From Rhodococcoides fascians A44A (GTDB lineage: Bacteria > Actinomycetota > Actinomycetes > Mycobacteriales > Mycobacteriaceae), in contig NZ_JMEX01000004.1 in assembly GCF_000760735.1 (NCBI RefSeq), forward strand, positions 149,985 to 213,984: DNA of 64,000 nt, read 5' to 3'. Made by a program: the position numbers and the translations under genes. This document shows positions 38,465-48,487 of the stretch, one piece after another. Every line of letters starts with the position of its first letter. The stretch's first letter is position 1. A model generated the notes under the pieces. It saw nothing but the letters and a program-made list of their open reading frames with translations, was not told where the DNA came from and ran no database searches.

Positions 38465-39025
38465 TCAGTAGCGACGTGCTCCGTCGAACGGCATCGACGA
38501 GACGGGCGCGACCTTGACGGGGACACCCGACGTCGACGCATGGATGACGTTGCCGTTGCCCGCGTAGATTCCGGAGTGCGATCCGCCGTAGAAGGAGACG
38601 ACATCGCCCGGCTGCAGGTCGGACTGCGACACGGGGGTGCCTGCCGCGGCCTGGTCGTAGCTGGTGCGCGGCAGACTGATGCCGGCCTGCTTGTACGCCC
38701 ACTGAACGAGTCCGGAGCAGTCGAACGAGTCGGGGCCCGAAGCGCCGTAGACGTACGGCGATCCGATCTTCGACTCGGCGGCCTGAACTGCCTTGGCAGC
38801 CGGGGTGACCTGTGGTGCGAGCGGTGCGGGAGCCGCAGGCAGACCGGGGATCTCGGTCGGCAGCGGCGGAAGACCTGGGATTTCCGGAATCTCGAAGGTA
38901 CCGACTCCGGGGATGGTGATGGGGGCCGCCATTGCGGGGGCTGCGGGCAGAACGACCGCACCGGCAGTGATCGCGCCGGCTACGAGGATTCGACGCAATT
39001 GGCGGGTTGAAGTATGTGACGCCAC
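38465..39025 (-). CDS. Short secreted NlpC/P60 hydrolase, riboswitch-controlled
   Basis: Secreted 186-residue NlpC/P60 protein. A signal peptide (cleavage near AMA-AP, residue 33) precedes a Pro-rich spacer (about 35-75) and the catalytic domain with C103 in FDCSGLVQW, H150 and H162. Unlike its neighbour it lacks the coiled coil; both end in GARRY and share long stretches (CSGLV-WAYKQ, LQPGDVV-FY, YAGNGNV-HAS), so they are tandem paralogues. GTG start. A c-di-AMP riboswitch lies 25-32 bp upstream, so expression should respond to that messenger. Confidence 0.93.
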   Translation of the reverse strand: MASHTSTRQLRRILVAGAITAGAVVLPAAPAMAAPITIPGVGTFEIPEIPGLPPLPTEIPGLPAAPAPLAPQVTPAAKAVQAAESKIGSPYVYGASGPDSFDCSGLVQWAYKQAGISLPRTSYDQAAAGTPVSQSDLQPGDVVSFYGGSHSGIYAGNGNVIHASTSGVPVKVAPVSSMPFDGARRY

Positions 39026-39049
39026 GAGAAAGGGTTGCTCCGTTTCTTC

Positions 39050-39205
39050 CACTCATCCGCCGACCGAGTTAGCTGACGGGTTCGGGCTGGGAAGATCAGC
39101 CCTACCCACCCGGACGCTGGTAGCGGCCGAAGCAGGATTCACCCCAATGGAAATCGGGTTCCCGGTACGGGCGCTCTCGCGAGCATCCCGATTAGGCGGT
39201 GACTT
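39050..39205 (-). promoter_or_regulatory. c-di-AMP riboswitch (ydaO-yuaA class)
   Basis: On the minus strand the region reads, in order, CCGCCTAATCGGGA, CCGGGAACCCGA, TTGGGGTGAATCC, GTGGGTAGGGCTGA and then CCCGAACCCGTCAGCTAACT followed by CGGTCGGCGG. These are the conserved blocks of the ydaO-yuaA aptamer, in the right order and spacing. The P1 stem pairs CCGCC (39195-39199) with GGCGG (39057-39061). In known cases it switches gene expression off when c-di-AMP binds and in Actinobacteria often precedes wall hydrolase genes, as here. Confidence 0.9.
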
Positions 39206-39323
39206 GCGACGCCGCTCCGGTTTGGATTGGCGAGACTCCGCAAGGTCTCAGGAAGATTACGAAACGGCATACCCCTGTGTCGACCCCAACTCGCCGAAGC
39301 GACCCGAAGAAGTCGATTCGACC

Positions 39324-39605
39324 CTAGATCGCGCGTCGATCCCCGCTTGTGTCACGAGCCGGTAACGAACCCCCGGAAGGGTCCTGTTCCGGGCCGACGA
39401 CGAGACGTAGTTTCGGCACGAGACCACTCTCGGCAAGAACATCCATGGCCCCCAGTTCTTCCTGGTCGAGCGCTATCCGAGGGCGCGGAATCCCGACGTC
39501 CACCGGACGCCCCTCGGCCGTACCGGGCGGTCCGAGCAACACCGTGACGACACAGTCTGCGCACGCGATGTCACGGACCTTGCAATCACTGCAATCGATG
39601 ATCAT
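39324..39605 (-). CDS. Small conserved protein with two CxxC motifs
   Basis: A 93-residue protein that begins [18 protein letters not shown], giving two CxxC pairs ten residues apart, a likely zinc (or Fe-S) knuckle. The remainder ([25 protein letters not shown]) is short and helical, with a tail of low complexity. GGAGAT 6 bp before the ATG supports the start. It is divergent from the DnaQ-UvrC fusion gene and upstream of the riboswitch. I do not recognise a function. Confidence 0.7.
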   Translation of the reverse strand: MIIDCSDCKVRDIACADCVVTVLLGPPGTAEGRPVDVGIPRPRIALDQEELGAMDVLAESGLVPKLRLVVGPEQDPSGGSLPARDTSGDRRAI

Positions 39606-39731
39606 GTGATCTCCATCTCTTTCCCGTTTGGTCGACCCTTCACGGCGAAACCTAGCGATCCACTCCGACACGTTCAGCGTCCCGAGCAAGATCGGCATTG
39701 CTGTCGGTGCCTGTCGCTACCGTCTGCACTC

Positions 39732-41483
39732 GTGAGCGTCCCGATTCAGCTGAGCTTCGACGAGCTCGACACTCCGTTGCACGACACGACGTTCGTCGTA
39801 GTCGACCTGGAGACCACAGGTGGCAGCCCGGACACCGAAGCGATCACCGAGATCGGGGCGGTGAAGATTCGGGGCGGCGAGGTCATCGCCGAGTTCGCGA
39901 CGCTGGTGGACCCGGGCCGATCCATTCCGCCGTACATCGTCGAGCTCACCGGGATCACCACTGCCATGCTGATCGGCGCCCCTCGGATCGACCGAGTGCT
40001 GCCCAGCTTTCTCGAGTTCGCCCGCGGCTCGGTCCTCGTCGCACACAACGCCCGCTTCGACACTGCTTTCCTCAGGGCGGCCGCGTCACGGCTGGACATC
40101 GCCTGGCCCAAGTTCCAGGTGCTCTGCACGGTCAAACTCGCCCGACGAGTACTCACCCGCGACGAGGCACCCTCGGTGAAACTGTCGGCACTGTCCTCGC
40201 TCTTCCAGGTCAGCACCGTACCCACCCACCGCGCCCTCGACGATGCACGAGCAACGGTCGACGTACTGCACGCTTTGATCGAGCGAGTGGGCAATCAGGG
40301 TGTCCACAGCTACGCGGAACTCGTCGACTACCTGCCTGCTGTGTCGGCCGGGCAGAGAGCCAAACGCTCACTCGCCTCTCACCTACCCCGTACCCCGGGC
40401 GTCTATCTCTTCAAGGGACCGGGCAACGAGGTGCTGTACGTCGGCACGTCGAACAATCTGCAGCGGCGCGTGCGCAATTACTTCACCGGGTCCGAGACGC
40501 GTGGCCGCATGAAGGAAATGGTGGGCCTCGCCGTCGGCGTCGACCACGTCGAATGCGCCCATGCCCTCGAAGCCGGAGTGCGCGAGCTTCGACTTCTGTG
40601 CGCCCACATCCCCCCGTACAACCGCCGCTCCAAGTTCCCCAAGAAGGGTTGGTGGATCACGACCACCACGGAGGCGTTTCCACGCCTCTCCGTCGTCCGC
40701 TCACCGACGGAGAACTCGATCGGCCCCTTCGGCGCCCGCGGTGATGCCGCCGACGCCGCTGCGCTCGTCTCCGAGGTACTCGGTATCCGTACCTGCACTC
40801 GCCGCATCCCCCGCACCTCCCTGCACGCGTGTCCGGGCGAAGCTGTCGGCGGGTGCGCCGCGGGTGGCCCCACGCCACTCACGCCCGACGAGTACGCAAT
40901 CCTGCCGGGCCGGTTCGTCGAGCTCGCACACGGACGCGACGACTGTGCGCTTCAGGCCGCCCGGGATCGAATCTCCGCGCTGTCCGATGCCGAGCTGTTC
41001 GAGTCCGCAGCCAGGCTTCGAGACAGGCTCGCTTCGCTTGCAGACGTTCTACGCCGGATGCACCGGCTCGCAGCCATCGCGGCGATCGCCGAGCTGATCG
41101 TCGCCCGACGTGCGCCGGACGGTGGGTGGGAACTGGCCGTGGTCCGCCACGGCCGCCTCGCTGCATCGGCCGTCACCGCGCGCCGAGTGCACCCGATGCC
41201 CGTCGTGGAAGCGATCGTGGCAGCCGCGGAAACCGTCGTGCCGGACTCCACGCCCTTTCGAGGCGCATCACCGGAGGAAGTAGCCCTCGTCGGCCGCTGG
41301 CTCGAATCCGACGGCGTCAGGATCGTCCGGACCACCGACGGATACGCAGAGCCCGTTCACGGAGCCGGAGGGTGGCGGCAGTGGTGCACCACCGCTCGCA
41401 CCGTGTCCAGGCACGAACGCGCGATGGCCGTCACACCGGTGGAGGACACCGGCGTCGGCGCCCACCTTCGTGCGGCGCTCTAA
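39732..41483 (+). CDS. DnaQ-like exonuclease / UvrC-type GIY-YIG fusion protein
   Basis: A 583-residue fusion equivalent to Rv2191. The N-terminal DEDDh exonuclease domain (about 18-185) has VVDLETTGG (D25, E27), AHNARFD (D110) and HRALDDA (H166, D171). A GIY-YIG domain follows ([20 protein letters not shown], about 222-241) as in UvrC or Cho. The rest resembles the Cys-containing UvrC region ([13 protein letters not shown]) without an evident helix-hairpin-helix domain. Role in repair is inferred. Start is the GTG giving [13 protein letters not shown]; a longer frame has no conserved sequence. Confidence 0.88.
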   Translation: MSVPIQLSFDELDTPLHDTTFVVVDLETTGGSPDTEAITEIGAVKIRGGEVIAEFATLVDPGRSIPPYIVELTGITTAMLIGAPRIDRVLPSFLEFARGSVLVAHNARFDTAFLRAAASRLDIAWPKFQVLCTVKLARRVLTRDEAPSVKLSALSSLFQVSTVPTHRALDDARATVDVLHALIERVGNQGVHSYAELVDYLPAVSAGQRAKRSLASHLPRTPGVYLFKGPGNEVLYVGTSNNLQRRVRNYFTGSETRGRMKEMVGLAVGVDHVECAHALEAGVRELRLLCAHIPPYNRRSKFPKKGWWITTTTEAFPRLSVVRSPTENSIGPFGARGDAADAAALVSEVLGIRTCTRRIPRTSLHACPGEAVGGCAAGGPTPLTPDEYAILPGRFVELAHGRDDCALQAARDRISALSDAELFESAARLRDRLASLADVLRRMHRLAAIAAIAELIVARRAPDGGWELAVVRHGRLAASAVTARRVHPMPVVEAIVAAAETVVPDSTPFRGASPEEVALVGRWLESDGVRIVRTTDGYAEPVHGAGGWRQWCTTARTVSRHERAMAVTPVEDTGVGAHLRAAL

Positions 41484-41493
41484 ACTCGGCAGC

Positions 41494-41769
41494 ATGATCA
41501 ACGCAATCGTCATGATCGATGCCGAGTCGCACGCCATCCCGGAGACCGCACAGGCGGTCGCGGACGTCGACGGCGTCACCGAGGTCTACTCGTGTGCAGG
41601 GGACGTGGACCTCATCGCGATCGTCAAGGTCAGGGACCACGCACAGATCGCCGACGTGATCACGCAGCACATCAACAAGGTGCCCGGTGTCGTGAACACC
41701 GCCACCCACATCGCGTTCCAGTCCTACTCCAGCGCGGACATAGAAGCGGGCTTCTCCATAGGCGAGTAG
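41494..41769 (+). CDS. Stand-alone Lrp/AsnC ligand-binding (RAM) domain protein
   Basis: A 91-residue protein consisting only of the alpha-beta effector domain of Lrp/AsnC regulators (GVTEVYSCAGDVDLIAIVKV is the core); there is no helix-turn-helix. Such proteins form oligomers and bind amino acids. ATG 41494 starts MINAIVMIDAESHAIPE. It lies 10 bp after the DnaQ-UvrC gene and converges with trpD, so an amino-acid-sensing role related to tryptophan is possible but speculative. Confidence 0.85.
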   Translation: MINAIVMIDAESHAIPETAQAVADVDGVTEVYSCAGDVDLIAIVKVRDHAQIADVITQHINKVPGVVNTATHIAFQSYSSADIEAGFSIGE

Positions 41770-41791
41770 TCGGCCGGGCGCAGCGACCCCG

Positions 41792-42865
41792 TCAATCGAG
41801 TTCGTTGGACCGTGCGATCCATCGATCGAGCAGGCTTGCGGTTCCTCCGGAATCGACGGCGGCAGCAGCACGTTCGACACCACGCTTCAGCAGACCGGTC
41901 AAGTCGTCGGCGACGATCCCGGACGTGATCCCGTCGTGCGCCGTCAGTGCCGCAGCGGCGTTCAGCAGGACTGCGTCGCGCACCGCACCATGCTTGCCGG
42001 CGAACACCTCCCGAGCCACCTGCGCGTTGAAGGCAGCGTCGCCTCCGCGGAGCGCGTCGATGTCGACGAGATCGAACCCGAAGTCCCTCGGGTCGATCCT
42101 GGCCACCGTCACGTCGCCACCCGACACGATGTGCACTGTCGTCGTCGTGGACAGCGTTATCTCGTCGAGGCCGTCGTCACCACGGACGACCAATGCGCTG
42201 GTGCCACGACCGGCGAACACCCGGGCCACGACGGGAAGCAACGAGTCGAACGCACAGCCGATCAGACCCGCCCGCGGCCGCCCCGGGTTGGTCAGGGGAC
42301 CGAGCACGTTGAAGACCGTCGGGATGCCGATCTCCTTCCGCGGAGGGCCCGCGAAACGCAGCGCCGGATGGTAGACAGGCGCGAAACAGAACCCGATTCC
42401 CACGTCTCGGACCGTGGTCGCGACACCGTCCGCTCCGAGCCCGAACTTCACTCCGAGGGCCTCGAGCACATCCGTCGTCCCACTTCGCGAAGACGCAGCA
42501 CGGTTGCCGTGTTTGACCACCGGAGCTCCGGCCGACGCCACGACGAGGGCGGCCATCGTCGAGATGTTGACCGTGTCGGCGCCGTCGCCACCCGTACCGA
42601 CGACGTCGACGGCATTCGGTTCGCTGTCGACCAAGGTCGCATGGCCCAGCATCGAGTTCGCCAGTCCGCTCACTTCCTCCGGAGTCGGACCCTTCATCTT
42701 CAGAGCGACACCGAAGGCCGCGATCTGAGCGGCAGTGGCGTTGTCGGACATGATCTCGTCCATCGCCCAAGCCGTGTCGTCGGCGGAGAGATCGACGTTC
42801 GACGTCAGCGCACCGAGTACGGCCTTCCAGGTCCTGCTCGGCACACCGTTGCTCGCATCTGTCAT
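41792..42865 (-). CDS. trpD: TrpD, anthranilate phosphoribosyltransferase
   Basis: Catalyses transfer of phosphoribose from PRPP to anthranilate in tryptophan synthesis, 357 residues. The PRPP-binding GTGGDGADTVNIST, KHGNRAASSRSGTTDVLEALG, FAPVYHPALR and GPLTNPGRP blocks are all present. It stands alone, away from other trp genes, as in the M. tuberculosis order. The 79 bp upstream contain no obvious attenuator peptide. Confidence 0.96.
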   Translation of the reverse strand: MTDASNGVPSRTWKAVLGALTSNVDLSADDTAWAMDEIMSDNATAAQIAAFGVALKMKGPTPEEVSGLANSMLGHATLVDSEPNAVDVVGTGGDGADTVNISTMAALVVASAGAPVVKHGNRAASSRSGTTDVLEALGVKFGLGADGVATTVRDVGIGFCFAPVYHPALRFAGPPRKEIGIPTVFNVLGPLTNPGRPRAGLIGCAFDSLLPVVARVFAGRGTSALVVRGDDGLDEITLSTTTTVHIVSGGDVTVARIDPRDFGFDLVDIDALRGGDAAFNAQVAREVFAGKHGAVRDAVLLNAAAALTAHDGITSGIVADDLTGLLKRGVERAAAAVDSGGTASLLDRWIARSNELD

Positions 42866-42944
42866 CGACTACTCCCCATACCTTCCTCGGCCGTTCCAGA
42901 GCTCGACGCCCTGGATCGGCAGTCCGCGACGTGCGACCGAAAGC

Positions 42945-43427
42945 CTAGTCAGCACCGGCCGGAGACGCCCCTCCAGGTTGCAGCGCGTCCCACCCCTCGA
43001 CCACACCACCTCGCCGCTGCGCGAGACCGGCCATTCGCGAGCGTTCCTGTGAGCAGTGCAACGCGTCGATCACCTGCACCCGCTGCAGCGTCAGGCCGAC
43101 ACCGCCCTCGACACTCGGGCGGTAACCGATGGTCGGAATCTCCGGGCGCGGGCGCGGATCCATCACCGGCTCGTACCCGTCCTGCGCGGCGACGGCCGTC
43201 GCGTCCTCGATCTGGTCCGGCGGCAACACCAGGTGATGACGGAACACCGCCTCCGCTGTGTCGACCCATCCCGCAGCCGCTCCGCGACCGAGCGCCGTCG
43301 AACACGATTCGGCGTCGTCGAAGGAAAATGCCACTACCACCAAATCGTCCCTGGCGGGGTCGAGAGGAACAGTCTTCGCCCCTCCGAACAACCGCCGGAA
43401 CCATGATGCGCCACCGTTCGTTGCCAT
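42945..43427 (-). CDS. Conserved protein of unknown function
   Basis: A 160-residue soluble protein starting [20 protein letters not shown]. The centre, [20 protein letters not shown] through [20 protein letters not shown], looks like a repeated small alpha-beta unit, perhaps remotely like the RraB (RNase E regulator) fold, but I would not rely on that. The C-terminal part has [17 protein letters not shown]. It is upstream of trpD on the same strand and divergent from ctaE. No motif for catalysis was seen. Confidence 0.6.
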   Translation of the reverse strand: MATNGGASWFRRLFGGAKTVPLDPARDDLVVVAFSFDDAESCSTALGRGAAAGWVDTAEAVFRHHLVLPPDQIEDATAVAAQDGYEPVMDPRPRPEIPTIGYRPSVEGGVGLTLQRVQVIDALHCSQERSRMAGLAQRRGGVVEGWDALQPGGASPAGAD

Positions 43428-43578
43428 GAGGCGAGCCTTGCACGACAACCCATGCGCAGCGTGGTCGATGCCCTTGACCTGGCCATACGCGGGAGCCGGC
43501 AATCGCCCCTGCGTCGGCGACGCGCCAAGACCGGACCCGAGTATGCCTCCGGTACTACGAGCAGTCATACTTCTTTCT

Positions 43579-44190
43579 GTGACGAGCGCTGTAGGGACTC
43601 AAGGATCGGCAATCACCCAACGCGTGCACTCGCTGAACCGTCCCAATATGGTCAGCGTCGGCACCATCGTGTGGCTGTCGAGCGAACTCATGTTCTTCGC
43701 TGGACTTTTTGCGATGTACTTCGTCGCGAGGGCGCAGGCAAACGGAAACTGGCCACCGGAACCGACCGAGCTCAACCTCGCGCTCGCCGTTCCGGTCACC
43801 GCCGTGCTGATCGCGTCGTCGTTCACCTGCCAGCTCGGGGTCTTCGCCGCCGAGCGCGGTGACGTCTTCGGACTGCGACGCTGGTACGTCATCACCCTGG
43901 CGATGGGCATCTTCTTCGTGGCCGGACAGGGCTACGAGTACTACCACATGGTTCACGAAGGCACGACGCTCTCCTCGAGCGTCTACGGATCGGTCTTCTA
44001 CATCACGACCGGATTCCACGGACTGCACGTCATCGGCGGTCTGATCGCATTCGTCTTCCTCATCACTCGAACGCTTGTCAGTAAGTTCACGCCGGCACAG
44101 GCCACCGCCGCGATCGTCGTGTCCTACTACTGGCACTTCGTCGACATCGTGTGGATCGCGTTGTTCGCCACCATTTACTTCATCCGCTAG
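43579..44190 (+). CDS. ctaE: CtaE, cytochrome c oxidase subunit III
   Basis: Subunit III of the aa3 oxidase, part of the bcc-aa3 supercomplex. From the GTG giving [20 protein letters not shown] it has 203 residues and five hydrophobic helices, with [13 protein letters not shown] and [20 protein letters not shown] (subunit III helices) and the closing [20 protein letters not shown]. Length and sequence agree closely with what I recall of mycobacterial CtaE; longer frames reach into the divergent gene. qcrC begins 103 bp later. Confidence 0.96.
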   Translation: MTSAVGTQGSAITQRVHSLNRPNMVSVGTIVWLSSELMFFAGLFAMYFVARAQANGNWPPEPTELNLALAVPVTAVLIASSFTCQLGVFAAERGDVFGLRRWYVITLAMGIFFVAGQGYEYYHMVHEGTTLSSSVYGSVFYITTGFHGLHVIGGLIAFVFLITRTLVSKFTPAQATAAIVVSYYWHFVDIVWIALFATIYFIR

Positions 44191-44293
44191 TAGACATAAA
44201 GCAGATCAAGTGTTTTCACTTCGCCAACCGCAGCGAACGACCTGTATCAGCCCCAGGCCGTTCGGTCCGTCCCGACACGACAAGGGATAGAAG

Positions 44294-45136
44294 ATGAGTT
44301 CATCTCCCCCAGCAGCATCCGATGCCGCAGCCAAGAACAGGCGCAAGCGCAAGACTCGTCGCCGTGTGACCGGTGCGCTCGTGCTGATGATGGGACTCCT
44401 GAGTGCAGGATTTCTCGCATCGGCTCTGACCCCCACACCGCAGGTCGCGACGGCCGATCAGGATTCGGCCGCTCTGATCCGCGAAGGCAAGCAGTTGTAC
44501 GACACCTCGTGCGTCACGTGCCACGGCGTCAACCTGCAGGGTGTGCAGGACCGCGGCCCGAGCCTCATCGGCGTCGGCGAAGCTGCCGTCTACTTCCAGG
44601 TCTCCTCGGGACGTATGCCTGCCGTACGTAACGAAGCTCAGGCGATCCGTAAGCCACCGAAGTTCGACGACAAGCAGATCGACGCTCTCGGCGCGTACAT
44701 CCAGGAGAACGGTGGAGGCCCCACGGTCATCCGCGACAGCAACGGCGAAATCGCGCAGTCCTCGCTCGCCAGCGGCGACGTCGCTCGCGGTAGCGAACTG
44801 TTCCGCTTGAACTGTGCGTCGTGCCACAACTTCACCGGTGAGGGCGGCGCACTGTCCTCCGGTAAGTTCGCTCCCCCGCTCGGACCTGCATCGGAGCAGG
44901 AGATCTACGCGGCCATGATCAGCGGCCCACAGAACATGCCGAAATTCTCCGACCGTCAGCTGACGCAGGAAGAGAAGATCGACATCATCTCCTACGTGAA
45001 GTCCGCTCAGGAGACCAAGGCTCCCGGTGGATGGGGACTCGGCGGCTTCGGACCCGGTACGGAAATGATTGCTATCTGGGTTGTCGGAATCGCTGCCGTC
45101 GTCGGCGCGACGATGTGGATCGGATCACGGTCATGA
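44294..45136 (+). CDS. qcrC: QcrC, di-haem cytochrome c of the bcc complex
   Basis: Membrane-anchored cytochrome cc that carries electrons from the bc1 part directly to the aa3 oxidase, so no soluble cytochrome c is needed. The 280 residues have an N-terminal helix (about 26-46), two c-haem sites CVTCH (73-77) and CASCH (174-178), and a C-terminal anchor helix (about 258-278). AAGGGA precedes the ATG. The stop overlaps the qcrA start by 4 bp. Confidence 0.97.
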   Translation: MSSSPPAASDAAAKNRRKRKTRRRVTGALVLMMGLLSAGFLASALTPTPQVATADQDSAALIREGKQLYDTSCVTCHGVNLQGVQDRGPSLIGVGEAAVYFQVSSGRMPAVRNEAQAIRKPPKFDDKQIDALGAYIQENGGGPTVIRDSNGEIAQSSLASGDVARGSELFRLNCASCHNFTGEGGALSSGKFAPPLGPASEQEIYAAMISGPQNMPKFSDRQLTQEEKIDIISYVKSAQETKAPGGWGLGGFGPGTEMIAIWVVGIAAVVGATMWIGSRS

Positions 45137-46335
45137 GCGAAGCCGATCCCGAACGCACAAGCCATGGCCACGATGACAGCGCGAAGGTCGACAAGGTGGA
45201 TCTGAACAAGAAGTACACCGACGAGGAACTCGCCGGTATGACACGTGAGCAGTTGGTCGAACTCGGCACCAACCTCGACCACGTGGACGTCGCGTACCGT
45301 CGCGACCGTTGGGCTGTGAAGGGCACCCGCGCAGAGAAGCGGGCCGAGCGCAGCGTTGCTGCCTGGTTCACTCTCGCCGGCGTGTCCGCGGTCGCGTTCA
45401 TCGCGATCTACCTGTTCTGGCCCTGGCAGTACGCCGGCATGGGCGAAGAGAACTACGGCGCCTACTCGCTGTACACCCCGTTGATCGGCCTCACCATGGG
45501 TCTGGCGATCCTCGGTGTCGGCGTCGGCGCAGTCCAGTTCACCAAGAAGTTCATCCCCGAAGAGGTGTCCATTCAGGACCGCCACGACGGTGGTTCGTCC
45601 GAGGTCGACCGAAGGACGGTAGTCGCCGAGCTCGGTGACTCGCTCGCGACGTCGACGATCGGTCGTCGCAAGGTCATCAAGCGTTCACTGTTCTTCGGCG
45701 GTGGCGCACTCGGAATCATGGCGCTGTTGCCCCTCGGTGGCCTCGTCAAGAATCCATGGGCCGAAGGCGATGAATCTCCACTCTGGGTGTCCGGCTGGAC
45801 GCCGCGCTACCCTGGAGAGACGATCTATCTCAGGCGCGATACCGGACGGCCACACGACGTCGTTCTGGTCCGCCCCGAGGATATGGATGCCGGAGCCATG
45901 GAAACTGTGTTCCCGTTCCGCGAGGCCGATCGCGACGACGACCACGCGCTTCTCGCGTCGCTGCGCGGAATTCGTAACTCCGTGATGCTCATTCGTCTTC
46001 GTACCGAGGACGCGGAGACGGCCATCAAGCGCAAGGGCCAGGAGAGCTTCAACTACGGCGATTACTTCGCCTACTCCAAGATCTGCACGCATTTGGGTTG
46101 CCCGACTTCGTTGTTCGAGCAGCAGACGAACCGCATTCTGTGCCCGTGCCACCAGTCGCAGTTCAACGCGCTGGAATACGGCAAGCCGATCTTCGGCCCT
46201 GCCGCTCGCGCATTGCCACAGCTGCCGATCACCGTGAACGAAGAAGGCTTCCTCGTTGCCAACGGGGACTTCATAGAAGCCCTCGGACCTGCCTTCTGGG
46301 AGCGTCCGAACCGCGAAGCGGAGAGTGAATCATGA
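45133..46335 (+). CDS. qcrA: QcrA, Rieske iron-sulfur subunit
   Basis: Rieske 2Fe-2S protein of the bcc complex, 400 residues. Three transmembrane helices precede the Rieske domain, an actinobacterial trait. Cluster ligands are C318 and H320 (CTHLGC) with C337 and H340 (CPCHQSQF); C323 and C339 give the disulfide. The [20 protein letters not shown] region is Tat-like before the third helix. Both ends overlap neighbours by 4 bp (ATGA), so the qcrCAB genes are translationally coupled. Confidence 0.96.
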   Translation: MSEADPERTSHGHDDSAKVDKVDLNKKYTDEELAGMTREQLVELGTNLDHVDVAYRRDRWAVKGTRAEKRAERSVAAWFTLAGVSAVAFIAIYLFWPWQYAGMGEENYGAYSLYTPLIGLTMGLAILGVGVGAVQFTKKFIPEEVSIQDRHDGGSSEVDRRTVVAELGDSLATSTIGRRKVIKRSLFFGGGALGIMALLPLGGLVKNPWAEGDESPLWVSGWTPRYPGETIYLRRDTGRPHDVVLVRPEDMDAGAMETVFPFREADRDDDHALLASLRGIRNSVMLIRLRTEDAETAIKRKGQESFNYGDYFAYSKICTHLGCPTSLFEQQTNRILCPCHQSQFNALEYGKPIFGPAARALPQLPITVNEEGFLVANGDFIEALGPAFWERPNREAESES

Positions 46336-48092
46336 GTCCTTCACTGCAGACACTCGCAGCGAAGCAGGCAGACGACGTAGACAGTCGGTACCACCTCGCA
46401 CCGGGTCTGCGCCGTCAGATCAACAAGGTGTTCCCGACGCACTGGTCGTTCCTTCTCGGCGAGATCGCGCTGTACAGCTTCATCATCCTGTTGCTGTCCG
46501 GTGTCTTCCTGACACTGTTCTTCGACCCCTCGCTCAGCGAGGTCGAGTACAACGGCATCTACGAACCGCTGCGCGGTGTCACCATGTCCCGTGCGTACGC
46601 GACGACGCTCGACATCTCGTTCGAGGTCCGCGGCGGATTGTTCATGCGACAGATCCATCACTGGGCTGCGTTGATGTTCGCGTGCTCGATCATCGTGCAC
46701 ATGCTGCGCATCTTCTTCACCGGTGCGTTCCGTCGCCCGCGTGAGGCCAACTGGGTCATCGGCTGCCTGCTGCTGATCCTGGCCATGTTCGAAGGCTTCT
46801 TCGGATACTCCCTCCCCGACGACCTGCTCTCCGGCACCGGCCTCCGCGCCGCGTTCTCCGGCATCACGATGAGCGTCCCGATCGTCGGAACGTGGCTGCA
46901 CTGGCTGATCTTCGACGGCGACTTCCCCGGCACGATCATCATCCCGCGCCTGTACGTCGCTCACGTTCTACTGCTACCCGCCATCATCCTCGCGCTGATC
47001 GCGGCTCACCTGGCACTCGTCTGGTACCAGAAGCACACGCAGTTCCCCGGACCCGGCCGCACCGAGAAGAACGTCGTCGGCGTTCGCATCCTCCCGGTCT
47101 TCGCCGTCAAGTCCGGTGCGTTCTTCGCAGTCACGTTCGGTGTACTCGCGCTCATGGGTGGTCTGCTGCAGATCAACCCGGTCTGGAACCTCGGCCCGTA
47201 CAACCCGGCTCAGGTGTCCGCGGGCTCGCAGCCCGACTTCTACATGATGTGGACGGACGGACTGGCCCGACTGTGGCCGGCATGGGACATCTACATCGCC
47301 GACCGCTACACGATCCCAGCAGTGTTCGCAGTGGCCCTGATCATGGGACTCGTCTTCACCGTGATGATCGCGTACCCCTGGATCGAGAAGCGCCTCACCG
47401 GGGACAATGCTCACCACAACCTGCTGCAGCGTCCCCGCGACGTACCGGTCCGTACCGCGATCGGTGCCATGGCACTGGCGTTCTACGTAGTCGCAACGCT
47501 CTCCTGCATCAACGACATCATTGCGTACAAGCTGGACATCTCCCTGAACGCAATGACGTGGATCGGCCGCATCGGCATCCTGGTGTTGCCGCCCATCGCC
47601 TACTTCGTGGCCTACCGCTTCTGCATCGGCTTGCAGCGCAGTGACCGCGCAGTACTCGACCACGGAATCGAGACCGGCATCATCAAGCGTCTCCCCCACG
47701 GTCAGTACGTGGAGGTGCACCAGCCACTCGGACCTGTCGACGACCACGGACACCCCATCGCTCTGCCTTACCAGGGCGCAGCTGTCCCGAAGAAGATGAG
47801 CAAGCTCGGCTCGGCCGGCAAGCCCGGATCCGGATCGCTCTTCCGTCCCGACCCTGTCTCCGAAAGCAAGGCACTCGAGGAAGCACTGCACCACGGCGAA
47901 CTCGAGCAGCTGAAAATGCTGAAGGACTACCAGACGTCGCTGTACGGCAACGGTTCCAACGGCAATGGCAACGGCCACAACGGCAACGGCAACGGGGCCA
48001 ACGGTCACAACGGCAACGGCTCGAACGGCCACGCTTCGAACGGCAACGGTGATCACTCACCCGCACGCCAGGAAAGCGACAGCGAGCACTAG
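46332..48092 (+). CDS. qcrB: QcrB, cytochrome b subunit, with Asn/Gly-rich tail
   Basis: Cytochrome b of the menaquinol:cytochrome c reductase, 586 residues. It has the b-haem helices, [20 protein letters not shown] and [19 protein letters not shown] among them, and the quinol-site region around [18 protein letters not shown]. After the conserved core and a cytosolic extension comes an unusual Asn/Gly/His tail of about 37 residues (539-575), absent from the shorter mycobacterial protein (about 549) as I recall it. A strong hairpin follows the stop. Confidence 0.96.
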   Translation: MSPSLQTLAAKQADDVDSRYHLAPGLRRQINKVFPTHWSFLLGEIALYSFIILLLSGVFLTLFFDPSLSEVEYNGIYEPLRGVTMSRAYATTLDISFEVRGGLFMRQIHHWAALMFACSIIVHMLRIFFTGAFRRPREANWVIGCLLLILAMFEGFFGYSLPDDLLSGTGLRAAFSGITMSVPIVGTWLHWLIFDGDFPGTIIIPRLYVAHVLLLPAIILALIAAHLALVWYQKHTQFPGPGRTEKNVVGVRILPVFAVKSGAFFAVTFGVLALMGGLLQINPVWNLGPYNPAQVSAGSQPDFYMMWTDGLARLWPAWDIYIADRYTIPAVFAVALIMGLVFTVMIAYPWIEKRLTGDNAHHNLLQRPRDVPVRTAIGAMALAFYVVATLSCINDIIAYKLDISLNAMTWIGRIGILVLPPIAYFVAYRFCIGLQRSDRAVLDHGIETGIIKRLPHGQYVEVHQPLGPVDDHGHPIALPYQGAAVPKKMSKLGSAGKPGSGSLFRPDPVSESKALEEALHHGELEQLKMLKDYQTSLYGNGSNGNGNGHNGNGNGANGHNGNGSNGHASNGNGDHSPARQESDSEH

Positions 48093-48106
48093 CTACACGC
48101 AGAACC

Positions 48107-48145
48107 ACGACGAGGGCGGCACCGATCCGGTGCCGCCCTCGTCGT
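48107..48145 (+). terminator. Long hairpin terminator after qcrB
   Basis: A perfect 18-bp stem: ACGACGAGGGCGGCACCG (48107-48124), 3-nt loop ATC, and its complement at 48128-48145, 15 bp after the qcrB stop. No U tract follows, but the stem is very stable and symmetric. Confidence 0.85.
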
Positions 48146-48220
48146 ATGTCGTACCCCCTCCCCTCCCCCACCCTCCTGCATCCGGCACCCTTCACCCGTC
48201 TGCCTCACGTCTCCCTCGCG

Positions 48221-48416
48221 GACCGAACGTGGCGTTCGGTCACTCCAAGTGACTGAAGGTGACGTTCGGTCACCTCGGAAAGTCCACCTGTAGGACCGAA
48301 TGTGGCGTTCGGTCACTCCAAGTGACTGAACGTGACGTTCGGTCACCTTGGAAAGTCCACCTGTTGGACCGAATGTGGCGTTCGGTCACTCAAAGTGACT
48401 GAACGTGACGTTCGGT
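48221..48416. repeat. 73-bp tandem repeat with internal palindromes
   Basis: Two full units at 48221-48293 and 48294-48366 and a truncated third at 48367-48416, differing at only a few positions. Each unit begins with GACCGAACG or GACCGAATG, three bases, then CGTTCGGTC, and contains a second imperfect palindrome (GTGACTGAACGT, G, ACGTTCGGTCAC). In copy one the first palindrome is perfect over 9 bp per arm. Confidence 0.92.
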
Positions 48417-48487
48417 GCGGCTGCGGGTGCCGTTCCCCAGCGAGGCGGAGGTCTTGGACGGCGTGGGCCGGTATTACTATTGGTGAC

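Larger units (their letters stand above)
48093..48487. other. Intergenic region qcrB to XRE gene
   Basis: 395 bp without a supported gene. It holds the qcrB terminator hairpin (48107-48145) and the 73-bp tandem repeats (48221-48416), leaving only about 70 bp before the XRE start for a promoter. Confidence 0.75.
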
